Assembly (NCBI GenBank): GCA_030765065.1
Contig: CM060990.1
Location: 460,806,321 to 460,870,320 of the forward strand
Direction: 5' to 3'
Length of the DNA stretch: 64,000 nucleotides
Source of the DNA: Deroplatys truncata
Taxonomy: Eukaryota; Arthropoda; Insecta; Mantodea; Mantidae
Position numbers and translations under genes: made by a program. The notes under the pieces were generated by a model, which was not told the DNA's origin, did not search any database, and saw only the letters and a list, made by a program, of their open reading frames with translations. Of this stretch, positions 1 to 9,912 are shown piece by piece. Numbering within the stretch: the first letter of the stretch is position 1; every line of letters begins with the position of its first letter.

Positions 1-345
1 GGTTTGTTTGTAACCTTCCATGTCCGATCTTAGACATTATGCTTGGTCTGGAGGGAAAAGGAAAGGACTGCCTGTACAGGAAACCTAGGAGGACCAATTG
101 GGACACCTCTATAAAGGACCTGGAAGGCGGGCTGAGGAATGGACCCCAGATCATACTAAGAAATGCGGAGGACCTAGACGGGTATGTTTAGTTTTTCCGA
201 ACACCCTGGTGTCCTCCTAAAGAAACTGCCCCCTCTAAGACGAGGTTTGGGCTAAAGATAAATTCAGATGGAATTCTTTTTTAACATCAATTCGACGAAG
301 GCTATACAATGCGTATAGGGCAAGTGTCGGCAACACAGGATATTT
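1..345 (+). pseudogene. LINE fragment (Jockey/R1-like ORF2, endonuclease-RT linker)
   Basis: One frame stays open from base 3 to the TAG near 189 and reads like the end of the endonuclease region of Jockey/R1-type LINE ORF2, with the segment KPRRTNWDTSIKDLEGGL. After that stop the similarity continues in other frames: an NCPL motif near 230 and RRLYNAYR near 298, which correspond to the basic linker before the reverse transcriptase. The element runs off the left edge of the window. At least one stop and two frameshifts show it is dead. The family call is from motif memory, not a search. Confidence 0.6.
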
Positions 346-2204
346 GAGAATCTGATTAGTTGATTATAATTTCTTGGAGGCTAACGTATGTACCTACATT
401 AAACCTACATTTTCTTAAGGTGGTATGTTGGGTTATTGAGTCTTTATAATATTTGAATTTTACTCAACTTAAACTAGTAAAATCTGTAACCTGTTTCACT
501 TGAATTTAGCTTGGTAGGCGTATAATCCATATTTACGCAGGCTCTATAATCTCGGCGAATCTTTATCAAATATATAGTTTTAGCTGCAAGTGAAAATTGG
601 CTTATAATTAATCAATATTTAAAGTATAAGCTGAAAAATTCCAAGAAATCGATTTGTACGCCCTTCAGTTTATTAAGCATAAAATCACTTCCCATTTCTT
701 TGAATTTAACTCTTTCTTAATCATAAATATTTTATACACGAATTCATTTTCTTAGCTTTTGGATTGCAGTTAATATTGCAGATCTGACATCAAGAGTTAA
801 AACGTTTTAACATAAAACTGGGTGTTGAGGAAGAAAGAAACGCTCAGGTGGATAAACTTTTATCATACTTTATTGCACTTTACCAGCTCCTACGATGTTT
901 GAGGAAGTGTTTGCAGGTACATTGCTGGTAAATTGTGCATTTTTTGTATACTTGGAACCGGAATATAAAAATGGCCTGTGTGAAACGTATCCTGAGTCAC
1001 GTGGCTTTGGAGTGGGGTATCTCCTGGATTTGGGAGTCTTCAAACAACTTCCTCAGAAGCTACGGAAAAGAAGAGCATTCTTTCCCGGTCCGGATGTTGT
1101 CACCCACCACAGTAAGCGAGCATAAGAAAACAAAAGACAGCGACGACAAATGCGCGCCGACGGAAAGCACGGATTCGGAAATAAATTTCATTCAAAAGCT
1201 TGGATTTATGCGAACCTCCGGTGCATCCACGGCTACAGGAACTATCGCACAGTGTCTTGAAGAAGCAGGCAGGAAATAAAAAAAAAGAAAGAAAGAAGTA
1301 GGGGAATGTATTATAACTTTATTTCCTCGAGAAAACACTCCGGCTTGAAAGAATAGCTTCTAAGTTAGCTTTTGTTGGGGTTTACTCCCTCACTTCTCGA
1401 ACCACCTTTGCCACTTACGCCTGCTCCTGTAAATGGCTATACTATTTTTCAAGTGGCTTAAAAACTTGGGTTTGCATTGCTTAAGCGCTTCCCACTCACC
1501 AGCCTAGGTCGCGAGGGATGGGTGAGGTTGTATGGAAACTTTTAAAACGTCTGTAGCTTATCGGATTGACGTTATGTTGTGAAAGGAGGAGGAATTGGAA
1601 GAAAATAGAGTTTTCCTGGATTTCCCTAAGAACAGTAAACATTTGAATAGATTCTTTCCTTAAAGAGAGCGCAACTTAGGTTGACTCCAAAAGAAGCGTT
1701 TTGAGTGCTACCAAATCAGAATCCTTTCACGCTGTCAAAGGCATTCATTCTATTTCGGAAGGGGACAAAAATATTTTGGCCAGAGATTGAGTACCGAAAT
1801 AGTTTAGATGTTAACATCATACCAGTTTCATGCATACCTTTACTCATATAAAACCCAAATGAGTGATATCCCTTTTTGTTGCGGGTAAATACGCCAAATA
1901 CAGAGTCTTAGGTAACATATGTAGTTGAAGCCAGGGAACAAACTAACACACAAGCACGCGCGAGGTTATTAGTTACGAAACTGTTTAATCTGAATATTAA
2001 ATTTAATTTTTAACCTCCTCTACCATTTACCTATGGCAGAAAGAGGAAGTATGGCATACCCCAAAAATAACTTCAATATTTCACAGGAAATGCACCTTTT
2101 GAGATCCCTGAATCAAAAGGGTCGTAATAAAATTCAACAACTTCTAAGTATGCGACACGAATTCTTACATACTAATCCCATACCCAAAGCTACGCCTTAT
2201 CTGG
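346..2204. other. Unassigned AT-rich stretch
   Basis: No recognisable gene or repeat. The longest open frame is 935-1279 on the plus strand (114 codons), with a lysine/serine/threonine-rich second half. It overlaps another open frame, has no family resemblance I can name and no obvious splice sites, so I do not call it a gene. Confidence 0.4.
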
Positions 2205-2465
2205 ATAATTTTTACTTTCTCAAAATGACTCTAACAATTTTGATTAAAATATTAAATGTTTGACATATTCAAATGAGGAATAAAACGTATATTGAATTAT
2301 CTGTGAGTAGCCTGTGATGATCCCTTCATACTGATAGAATTTTTTATAAATATGAAACCACAATATAACAAACTCACTTCAGTAGAAATGTAGAACTTTT
2401 ATACAATTTGTGGTAGGTAAATGACGTTTTTGCAGTTTCAGGGCTTGAGACATATTTTTTGTCGG
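2205..2465 (+). repeat. Repeat family H, partial copy 1
   Basis: This stretch aligns by eye with the copies at about 33490-33730 and 59690-59940. It shares the order TTTCTCAAAA-TGRCTCT, GATTAAAATAT, a 'gaattttctgtgaatag'-like block, 'aaaccacaa'-like sequence, ATGTAGA and ACGTTTTTG. Only the middle to 3' part of the family is present. No long open frame is conserved between copies, so the unit looks non-coding. Confidence 0.6.
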
Positions 2466-2835
2466 TCGGAATTGTCCAGTATTTCAAACTACATTCTTCT
2501 GAAATGTCATGTCTACTTCGGGTTTTAATCTCGTAAGCTACTTTAGAATTAACGCAAAGCTTCAGAATGCATCTACTTTGCTTCATGTGTGCATAATTTT
2601 ACTAGGACAAAAATCCCTGAATATTTCTAAATGTGTACCGCTCGCAGGTAAACGCTCCTGCATTATTATACATGAGAGTATTAGATATGGCTGTTAAAAT
2701 AAAGATTCTAAGTTAGATTTATCATGTTAGTTTTATTAGTTAGGATACCAGCCAATGTTTAATGTTTACAAAGCCCATTGCCACAGAAATATACGACGTG
2801 TTTTGCACCTCTATGTGAAACGAAGCCGAAGATGA

Positions 2836-3115
2836 ATTGAATTGAGTTTTAATTCTGGACGCTCTTTAACTACTATGTACCTTAGCGTTCCATTCTATAC
2901 TGGACGTGAAAGACCGGAAAGTTTGCTCAGAAGCCTCTTTATCAGGCTTCAGGTTCTTTTACGTGCCGTAAATCTACGACATGGGGCTACCGGCTTTACT
3001 CCTCTTCCGAAGGAAGCCATGCTAAGGATTTTTACGCCCGAAATAATTCATCGCCCTTCGCCGGGGTTAAACCCGCGATAGAGGCTAACTAACCCTAGAC
3101 CACGGAGGACGACAA
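2836..3115 (-). mobile_element. tRNA-derived SINE, family B (copy 1), with TSD
   Basis: Complete SINE-B on the minus strand. The tRNA-like head at the right end, read in reverse complement, starts GTCCTCCGTGG and carries a B-box-like GGTTTAACCCC segment. The body contains the family marks 'gggcgtaaaaatcct', 'cttccttcggaag' and 'gtcgtagatttacgg', and the tail ends in an AATTGA-type sequence. It is bounded by the direct repeat CCGAAGATGA at 2826-2835 and 3116-3125, a perfect 10-bp TSD. This implies fairly recent LINE-mediated insertion. Confidence 0.9.
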
Positions 3116-3128
3116 CCGAAGATGACAA

Positions 3129-3149
3129 ATGATGATGATGATGATGATG

Positions 3150-3179
<30 letters not shown>
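3129..3179. repeat. (GAT)n then (AAT)n microsatellite
   Basis: GAT repeats pass directly into AAT repeats immediately beyond the right TSD of the SINE-B. Confidence 0.95.
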
Positions 3180-3180
<1 letters not shown>

Positions 3181-3477
3181 CTAAAGAAACCAAAATCCGT
3201 TAGAGCTTTTATATATATAAAACAATGATATAAAACATTGAAAAGAAAATGCGACTTGGAAAACTATGAGGTATACACATGATAGTTGTGATTATGCTCA
3301 GGCTCGTAACCTAAGTCTTTGCTAAAACCATATCCGAATCAGTAGACATTGATCAGGTGCTTGTTGGCTCATCAAACCTCTGCAGCTTTTGAATGATATA
3401 AATAAAGCCTAATTTTGGGAAAGCCACTTACACAACTTGCGCGTAAAGGTATATTTCTTTATAAATAAATTTAAATA

Positions 3478-3838
3478 CAGGGTGGACCATTTAAGTTGAG
3501 ACTGCACTATAAGTCCAAAACTAAGCGTTGCAGAAAGAAATGTCTTTAATAAAAGTTGCTTGATATTATTGGGGAAAGTAAAGGCCATTAGTCGTGTTTT
3601 GTTTCTAGGGTGCTATAATGGTCATTTTAGGGTCAATTAATTTTTTTAAATGGGAAACTACAATTAAGGTCTATTTAAATTGACCCTAAAGTGACCATCA
3701 TAACATCCTCCAAATAAAACACGACCAATTTTGCATTTACTTTCCCCCATAATATCAAGCAACCTTATTCGAGACATTTTTTCTACAACGCTTAGTTTTG
3801 GACATATTGTATAGTCTCAACTTAAATGGTCCATCCTG
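3478..3838. mobile_element. 361-bp foldback MITE (Tc1/mariner type, TA TSD)
   Basis: The element is an imperfect palindrome almost end to end. The left arm begins CAGGGTGGACCATTTAAG, and the right arm ends with its near-perfect reverse complement, CTTAAATGGTCCATCCTG. Inner blocks mirror each other too: 'aaaactaagcgttg' against 'caacgcttagtttt', and 'gaccctaaa' on both sides of the centre. It is flanked by TA at 3476-3477 and 3839-3840, as expected for a Tc1/mariner-mobilised element. There is no coding capacity. Confidence 0.9.
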
Positions 3839-4102
3839 TATAAATACACAATGTATATATATGTATATATACATAAATATACATGGAAACTTTATACGGC
3901 ATTAAACTACAAAAAAGTAAACAAAGAAAACAAAGAATTTTTCACCCCGGAGATCAGGCCCTGGTTTCCAGCATATGCAGGGATGCTAATCACTGCAGTA
4001 GGTAAAATACAGTTTAGTGGTGATGATGGTGGTAACTGAGTGGCCTCTTAAAGAGACCATGCACGCAGGCTCTGGAGCCCATTGTGCCTCATATTTTAGG
4101 CA

Positions 4103-4790
4103 TTACTCAAGTTCGATGACCCGTATAAAACAGACCAGGTCCTTCTTATCTCCTCTGGTTCCAAGAAGAAGGACCCTAAGGATACCCATTACCCCATCCC
4201 TCAAATATCTATCTGCCAATCTTTCCAGAGCCTTTAACAGAAAGGATATTAGACTGATGGGACAAAAATTCCTAGGCCTACGGTAGGACTGCCTACCCGG
4301 CTTAGATATAAATACCACTTTGGCCTGCTTCCAGAGGCGAAAAACATGCCTCATAGCCAGACAGGCCCTGAATATTCTCAGTAAGTGGAATGAAACGATC
4401 TCGCAGCCCTCCTGTAGGAGAGTCGGGAAGACCCCATCCACACCTGCGCTCAAAAGAGTAAATGGCCCATTTAAGCTTTTTAAAAGTAACAATCTCGGTG
4501 GTCCCTTCTCGCGAAGGCCGGCGTGCCCTACCCGAGTGTGGTTCTTGATTTATAATGCAAGTCTCCCGAAAGTGGGTCTCAAGCAACAACCTCAGGTCTT
4601 CCCCTCCGCCTGTGTCATAGCACCGGAGGGGTCCATGAGGCCAGCCTGGCCCTAGCTCCGGAGACCAGCAGTTTCTGCAAGCGAACAGCGCTCGACTGCT
4701 TCTGTACTTTGTCACAGAATAGCCTCCAAGATTCCTCGGAGGCCCTCATGATTTCTTTTTTACTAAGTTCTTTGGAGGCTCCTTATAGGA
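4103..4790 (-). pseudogene. LINE fragment (Jockey/R1-like ORF2, start of reverse transcriptase)
   Basis: Read on the minus strand, this begins with a basic SWRLFCDKV segment near 4745. A GGGEDLRLLLETHF segment follows, then an RT N-terminal region in a second frame containing GVDGVFPTLLQEG, an LxxIFRACLA helix, VVFISKPGR and FCPISLISFLLKALERL. These are typical of the N-terminal reverse-transcriptase blocks of Jockey/R1-clade LINEs. The catalytic FADD region is absent, because similarity stops near 4190. Several stops and frameshifts occur. It continues the protein order of the fragment at the left edge of the window but lies in opposite orientation, so they are probably two relics of one family. 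Confidence 0.75.
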
Positions 4791-4918
4791 GTTAGCACTC
4801 CAAACACTATAACTCGTGAATATTCGTCTAATTACTTTACCAAAATAATTTTAAAGGCATTTATCCCCAAAGTATACGAGGGGCATTCTAAAAGTTCTAG
4901 GACTGATCAATAAAACAA

Positions 4919-5191
4919 ACCGGCATGGGTAGCCGAGGTTGTTAAGGCACGGATTTCTGAACGGGTGTTCGCGAGTCAAATCCCGAGAACCGACCTCCCT
5001 GCCTGAGGCTTTTCCAGGTTTTCCTCAGTTCTCATAACTGGCAAATTCCGGGGAGGTACGCTAAACTTAGGCGTGGAACGTTTCCTTTCTACACAATTTC
5101 ACTGCATTTATCACCAGTGTGTACCTCTGTGATGTCATGTATAGTAGAAACGAGCGTTAAACACTATTCGAGAAATAAAAATTAAAAAAAG
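4919..5191 (+). mobile_element. tRNA-derived SINE, family A (copy 1), inside mariner
   Basis: The head GGGTAGCCGAGGTTGTTAAG is a pol III A-box region, followed by a degenerate B-box near 4974. The body has the family blocks 'cctccctgcctgaggc', 'ttttccaggttttcctcag', 'taactggcaaat' and a 'gcgttaaacacta' tail ending in an A-rich run. It is flanked by AAAACAA at 4912-4918 and 5192-5198. Both flanks belong to the mariner, so the SINE inserted after the mariner. Confidence 0.9.
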
Positions 5192-5214
5192 AAAACAAGT
5201 CTTAAGAGAAAGGG

Positions 5215-6248
5215 ATTTTATAATATAATCACCTTGTGAAACAGCGTATTTAGTTTAACATCTTTCCAACTTTTTAATACCCTTGGTAAAATAAAATTTG
5301 TCCAACTGTGCAAAATACGCGTCTGTCTCAGCTTTAACCTCATCTTTTGATATGAACCTTCGTCCATCCAATTATTTCTTAGGCATGGAAACAAATTAAT
5401 CGCTGGGAGCCAAATTTGGCGAATATGATGGATGTGGAAGCGCTTGAAGGCGAAGGTCAGTGTTGCAGCAACAATTCCAGACGTGTTTGAAGGCTATGGT
5501 AATGAAAGGAGAATTGTCTTCTTCGCAAACTGTGGACGTTTAGCGCGAATGGCATGTTTTAATTGGTCCAGTAATGAAGCATGACTCTCCCCGGTGCTGA
5601 TTCTACCCTTCTCGAGGAATTCCATGAGCACCACATCATGAGGATTCTAGAAAACCGTAGCCATGACTTGTTCCTGCAGATGGAACCCTTTGCCTTTTTG
5701 GTGCACTTTCACCTGTCCCCACCCAGTGTCTGGGCTCGTCCTTCATTTTTGATGTGTATAGATGAACCCGATTTTATCTTCCGTTATGAAACGTCGGAGA
5801 AACTCGCTGAAGCTTATTGTGAGTTATAAACAAGTCTAAACAAACTTGAAAACTGTTCACTCGAAAGCGTTTTTTGTCCATTGTTAATAAACGTGCACCC
5901 ATGACCAGAAAGCTTTATCATAACTAAAACTTAGTGTACAATGTAGTGGACACCGTTTATAGAGGTCTTTGCGATGTCAGGCAACTCGCGTACCTTCAAT
6001 CTGCGATGATTGAGTACCGCATTGTGAATTTTTGTCGCAAACTCGTCGGTTCTAGCGCTTTGGGAGCTCTGAGCCCTCATCATCTTGAATGGATGTACTA
6101 CCAAGTTTAAATTCACCAGCCCACTTTTTAACCATCAAAGAGAAGGGGAGAACCTTTATGTCGAATCTAACTCCTTTTGTGTTTCTGTTAGGACTAAGCC
6201 CTTCAAAACGAAGTACTTTATCCCTGTCGGTATTTCAGTGTTATCCAT
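5215..6248 (-). pseudogene. Mariner transposase pseudogene
   Basis: The likely original start is the complement of 6246-6248 (MDNTEI...). Recognisable blocks in order are a KWAGEFKLGSTSIQDDEG helix-turn-helix linker, RRLKVRELPDIAKTSINGVH (6030-5935), a region equivalent to FLRRFITVDE near 5800, KAKGSICR near 5685, the stretch around 5400-5350 equivalent to FPNLRNNW, and a C-terminal YFxKGIKKLE-like block near 5290-5250. Many stops and frameshifts separate them. The expected catalytic aspartates are not all preserved. It is non-functional. Confidence 0.8.
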
Positions 6249-6437
6249 TTTTTAGCCAATACTAACACTAGTTTGTTTACAAAATCGTCACAAAGCAAGT
6301 GGCTAAACGTACGCGTTTGAAACTTTACGTGTCGCACGATACTTATCAACTATCATAGTGATTTGGCCTTCTTCACGACATCTCTGGGTCAGATCGAGAA
6401 CTCTTAAGACGCCCATCACATTACAACAGGATAAGAT

Positions 6438-6507
6438 ACCACCGCCACCGCCACCGCCGCCGCCGCCACCACCACCACCACCACCAACACCACCACCACC
6501 ACCACCA
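6438..6507. repeat. (CCA/CCG)n microsatellite
   Basis: Triplet tract of CCA and CCG units. On the minus strand it produces a spurious polyglycine frame. Confidence 0.95.
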
Positions 6508-6689
6508 TTCAAGGTTTAGGTATGAGACCTGTTCCATTTTCACTGGTTGAGGCATCTTTAAAAAGCAACAATAATGAATAAGACATGATAATAATATCAT
6601 TATTAATTGATTTTGAGTAGGTGGCCTTGAGGATCTCTGTGTATAATATAGTCAGAAGTGAAGTAACTTTTTCGTAAGCAATGAAGGCT

Positions 6690-6945
6690 CTTTCTTATTG
6701 CATACGGCACCACAGGCGGTGGATACTGATGATGCATAAAACCAAACGATAATTAGGAAAGGAAATTTGGGAAGGAAAGTTACAGGCTTACGTTTATCGT
6801 ATCTTCCCAGTATTTGCTAGGTATGAGGACTGAGGAAAACCTGGAAAAACCTGTCAGGGAGGACGGTCCTGGTGGAAGTAGAACTGCAGAGCTGCCATTC
6901 ACGAGTCCGTGCCTTAACGACCTACGCTACCCATGTGGGTGAGGT
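6690..6945 (-). mobile_element. tRNA-derived SINE, family A (copy 2)
   Basis: Minus-strand SINE-A. It has a 'ggcaccacaggcggtgg' 3' block, 'ggaaaggaaatttgggaa', 'gaggactgaggaaaacctgg', 'gtcagggaggacggtcctgg' and a tRNA-like head 'cgtgccttaacgacct' near the right end. The B-box has decayed (6871-6890). No convincing TSD was seen. Confidence 0.85.
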
Positions 6946-7073
6946 ATTTTGATTGTAATTATTTACCATCCAAATGAATTCGCGTAAACTTTCAACAGAA
7001 TTCACAAGTATACTAAGTTTGGTAAAAAGCTGGTACTTTCGGACTTCTGCTTAAGACCTTCGGTATTCAGCTT

Positions 7074-7290
7074 GGATGGCTCGGTTGGTTAGGTGCTGCT
7101 CTTCTGATCTCAAGGTTTTGGGTTCAAACCCAGCCCAGACCGATGTTTTATAAGTGTGCTTAAATGCGACAGACCCATGTCAGTAGATTTACTATTATGT
7201 AAAAGAACTCCTGTAGGACTAAATTCCAGCACACCGGCGGCACTGATATGATCCTGGCAATTGACACCGTCGTTAACAAATACAAATATT
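7074..7290 (+). mobile_element. tRNA-derived SINE, family C
   Basis: There is an A-box-like TGGCTCGGTTGG at 7077-7088 and a B-box GGTTCAAACCC at 7131-7141, correctly spaced for a pol III promoter. The body that follows contains 'agatttactattatg', 'taaaagaactcctgta' and 'ggactaaattccagcac', which I recognise as the body of a SINE type common in arthropods. Only one copy lies in this window. Confidence 0.8.
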
Positions 7291-9589
7291 TATATTTAAC
7301 CTTATATAAATTGGTATAATACACATACCCAATGGAAAAATTAATTTGGTGGAATGTTTTAAGCATTCAAAATAGCATCACTCTTACGATCTCTAAGGAA
7401 CACAAAGGTGAATTTTTATTTCACAAAACGAATATGCAAATATGACCGTAACCTGGATTTAAATATTTTATCGCGTTTAAAGAATCTTTATAAAAATAAA
7501 ATAACTTATGTATAGCATATGTAGAGAGACGATACTCAACATTATTCCTTGCAGCTACTTTTTTCCTGGTGAATGTGGAATACAGGCATTTTCCTTGCTA
7601 AAGTAATATCGGAAAAACCTTAAGAGTAATATCTATACCAATACCAACAACAGCAATGATATTCTTTACACCATCTGCAGTCATAAACGTCAATTACGCC
7701 CAACATTAAATAACATTTACTGCTTTCTATAAATGCAATTGCCCTTATTGTTATTCCTAATTCCCTTTACAATTAAATTTCATACGCAAATTTCAATACG
7801 ACCGAAACTGTTTTAATATCAATGCGTATCCTTAAGCTTTCAACCATCGTTTCATGTTTAATAAGCCATTACATATATCTTTATTGATTTTCATTTCACC
7901 GCCTCCATTTTTGGTATTGACGGCCATTTCTCTTCATGCGCATACATACATACAGTATAGGACTGGAAAGGACTTCGTAACTGGTCACTTTTCCGGAAGT
8001 ATACACTTTATTAGGAACAAAAATATTAGAAGCCTTACAATCCAACCGTGATGTAGATAGCTTTCAAGTACATTCCATTATATAGGATTTTAAAAACCTG
8101 AAGTTGTGAAAGGTTATAATAGTGAAAAATTATAATCGTATCCAAATAAATAAATGTTAAAATTCTGTTGTAAATGTTCCTTGTACAGAGAAATTCAGCA
8201 ACACACAGTTATATGGGATTCAGGAATTTATATCTTGCATTAAGCAAACAAAGGCGGTTTAGGAAGCTTTCAGGACATAGCTCTATAGTTTTTATTTTAT
8301 TTGTCGACGGTAGATTAGACATTGCCATTTTCAGTTAAGCTATGAAATGAGAAAGTTACATTAACCTGCATTCAGAGTGCAATGCGGTATAAAGGCCTGT
8401 TCGTCCCGCCGTGCGTTCACACAAGGGCAATGCTAGTTCCTACAAGAATTCTGCAGCACTGCAAGTAAGATAAGCATATCCAAACTAGACAAGTATTACC
8501 GCAGTGACTTCTATTTTCAAATTAACTTAAGTCATTGGTTGATCTCCACTTCGCGTTATTGAGAGGGACTTCAAATAGGAAAAATTAAAGTGAATTAATG
8601 GCGGATCCATGTTAAGGGGGATTTTAATCTTCAGTGAACTAACAATTTCACTGTTAGTTGTTAGCTGTTAAACGTCTTCAAGCATTGGTTGCTGCACCGC
8701 TTACTGATCAACTGAGGTTTGAAATATTTTATCGATATCTTTTGCTTAGCAGATTATTTTTAAACAATTTTGATTCACATAGCACGCCACAGAGAGGCTC
8801 GGGTTTACCGTTACAGATTTAAACTGACTCTTAAATGTGAGCTTTGCTATTCAACTGCAACACTACTACCAGCTTTAGTTATGCATTTCCTAAAAATCTC
8901 TGCTCTAACAGCCTTCATGTCTACACCTAGCCTCAAAGTTTTGGATACAGAAGAAATTTGTCACAAAACAGCTGTATACAGAAAAGTGAAGTGTGTAAAA
9001 TGTTGCTAAATCCACCGTTAAGTTGTCCATCTAAACTACAAGGAAACTACTACTACACAGCGCTGAATGCACACTTGAAGATCGCATAATCAGCGAGAGA
9101 AGAGTGAATCATGCAACAATACTTCGAGGTCTCCTTTCCAACTCAGGCACAGCTATTGTCTCCATCGCCCTTACAGGATTTCGATTTCAGTTCCGATACC
9201 TAACAGTTGGAATTAGCAACTAACTAATCTTTCTTACGTGTCGTTTCGTTTTTATTCCATTCAGATTCTGTCACCGGAATTTTAGAGTAGGCTTTTGCAT
9301 GAGGGTTACAAGAGACTGATTTAGCAAGTAAGAATCAGCATTTTGGTGACAGTGTGTTGTTTCTGGTGGCAGAACAAAAACGCAAGGGAAATTACAAGTT
9401 TAGTTTTAAACATTGTGTTGGATTTCTAAATATGCATGTATTTGCAATATGCAAGGGGAGGGACGGAGATTCTCCTTTAAATCCAATTTCACAACCAGGT
9501 ATATCAATCTAACGTTACATTCTCTGTCCTAATTACAGTTCTCAAACACATTCAGAGCAAAGCCGGTTAACGCTTGAATGCTTCTAGGT
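7291..9589. other. Unassigned AT-rich stretch
   Basis: No recognisable gene, RNA or transposon. Short open frames (up to 79 codons at 8770-9009) show no family signature and look like chance. Confidence 0.4.
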
Positions 9590-9598
9590 ATTTCTGAT

Positions 9599-9903
9599 AT
9601 TTTGTCGTCCTCCGTGGTACAGGGGTACCATGCTAGCCTCTAGTTCCCGAGGTCGCGTGTTCAAGCCCGGCGGAGGGCGATGGAGTTTTTTTCGGGCGTA
9701 AAATCCTTAGCATGTCTTCCATCGGAAGGGAAGTAAAGCCGGTGGTCGTGTGTCGTAGATTTACGGTTCGTAAAGGAACCTCAACCATGACAAATAGGCC
9801 TCTAAGGAAAATTTCCGGTCTTTCACGCCCAATATAGAATGGGACGCTAAGAACCATAGCAGAAGAACGTCCACAAATACAACTCAATTTAAATTTAATT
9901 TTT
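9599..9903 (+). mobile_element. tRNA-derived SINE, family B (copy 2)
   Basis: Full-length plus-strand copy: head GTCCTCCGTGGTACAGGGG, B-box-like GTTCAAGCCC at 9660, then the body marks 'cggagggcgatgga', 'cgggcgtaaa', 'cggaagggaagtaaag', 'gtcgtagatttacgg', 'ccggtctttcacgccc' and 'atatagaatgggacg', ending in 'aactcaattt'. An imperfect TSD (ATTTCTGAT at 9590-9598, ATTCCTGAT at 9904-9912) bounds it. Confidence 0.9.
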
Positions 9904-9912
9904 ATTCCTGAT

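Larger units (their letters stand above)
4873..6290 (-). mobile_element. Mariner transposon relic, interrupted by SINE-A
   Basis: The low-coordinate end carries a mariner-like terminal sequence, TATACGAGGGGCATTC at 4873. The minus strand then holds a decayed mariner transposase. The matching terminal repeat expected beyond 6290 was not found, so the transposase 5' side seems truncated. A SINE at 4919-5191 splits the terminal repeat from the coding region. Confidence 0.85.

Noticed and set aside
6303-6512. Polyglycine open frame on the minus strand
   Set aside because: It is a translation of the (CCA/CCG)n tract.
9633-9887. Open frames over SINE-B copies (also near 2842, 37666, 37736, 55008 and 55908) giving similar peptides
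   Set aside because: The shared peptide arises because the SINE-B consensus happens to be open in one frame; the unit is a tRNA-headed non-coding element.
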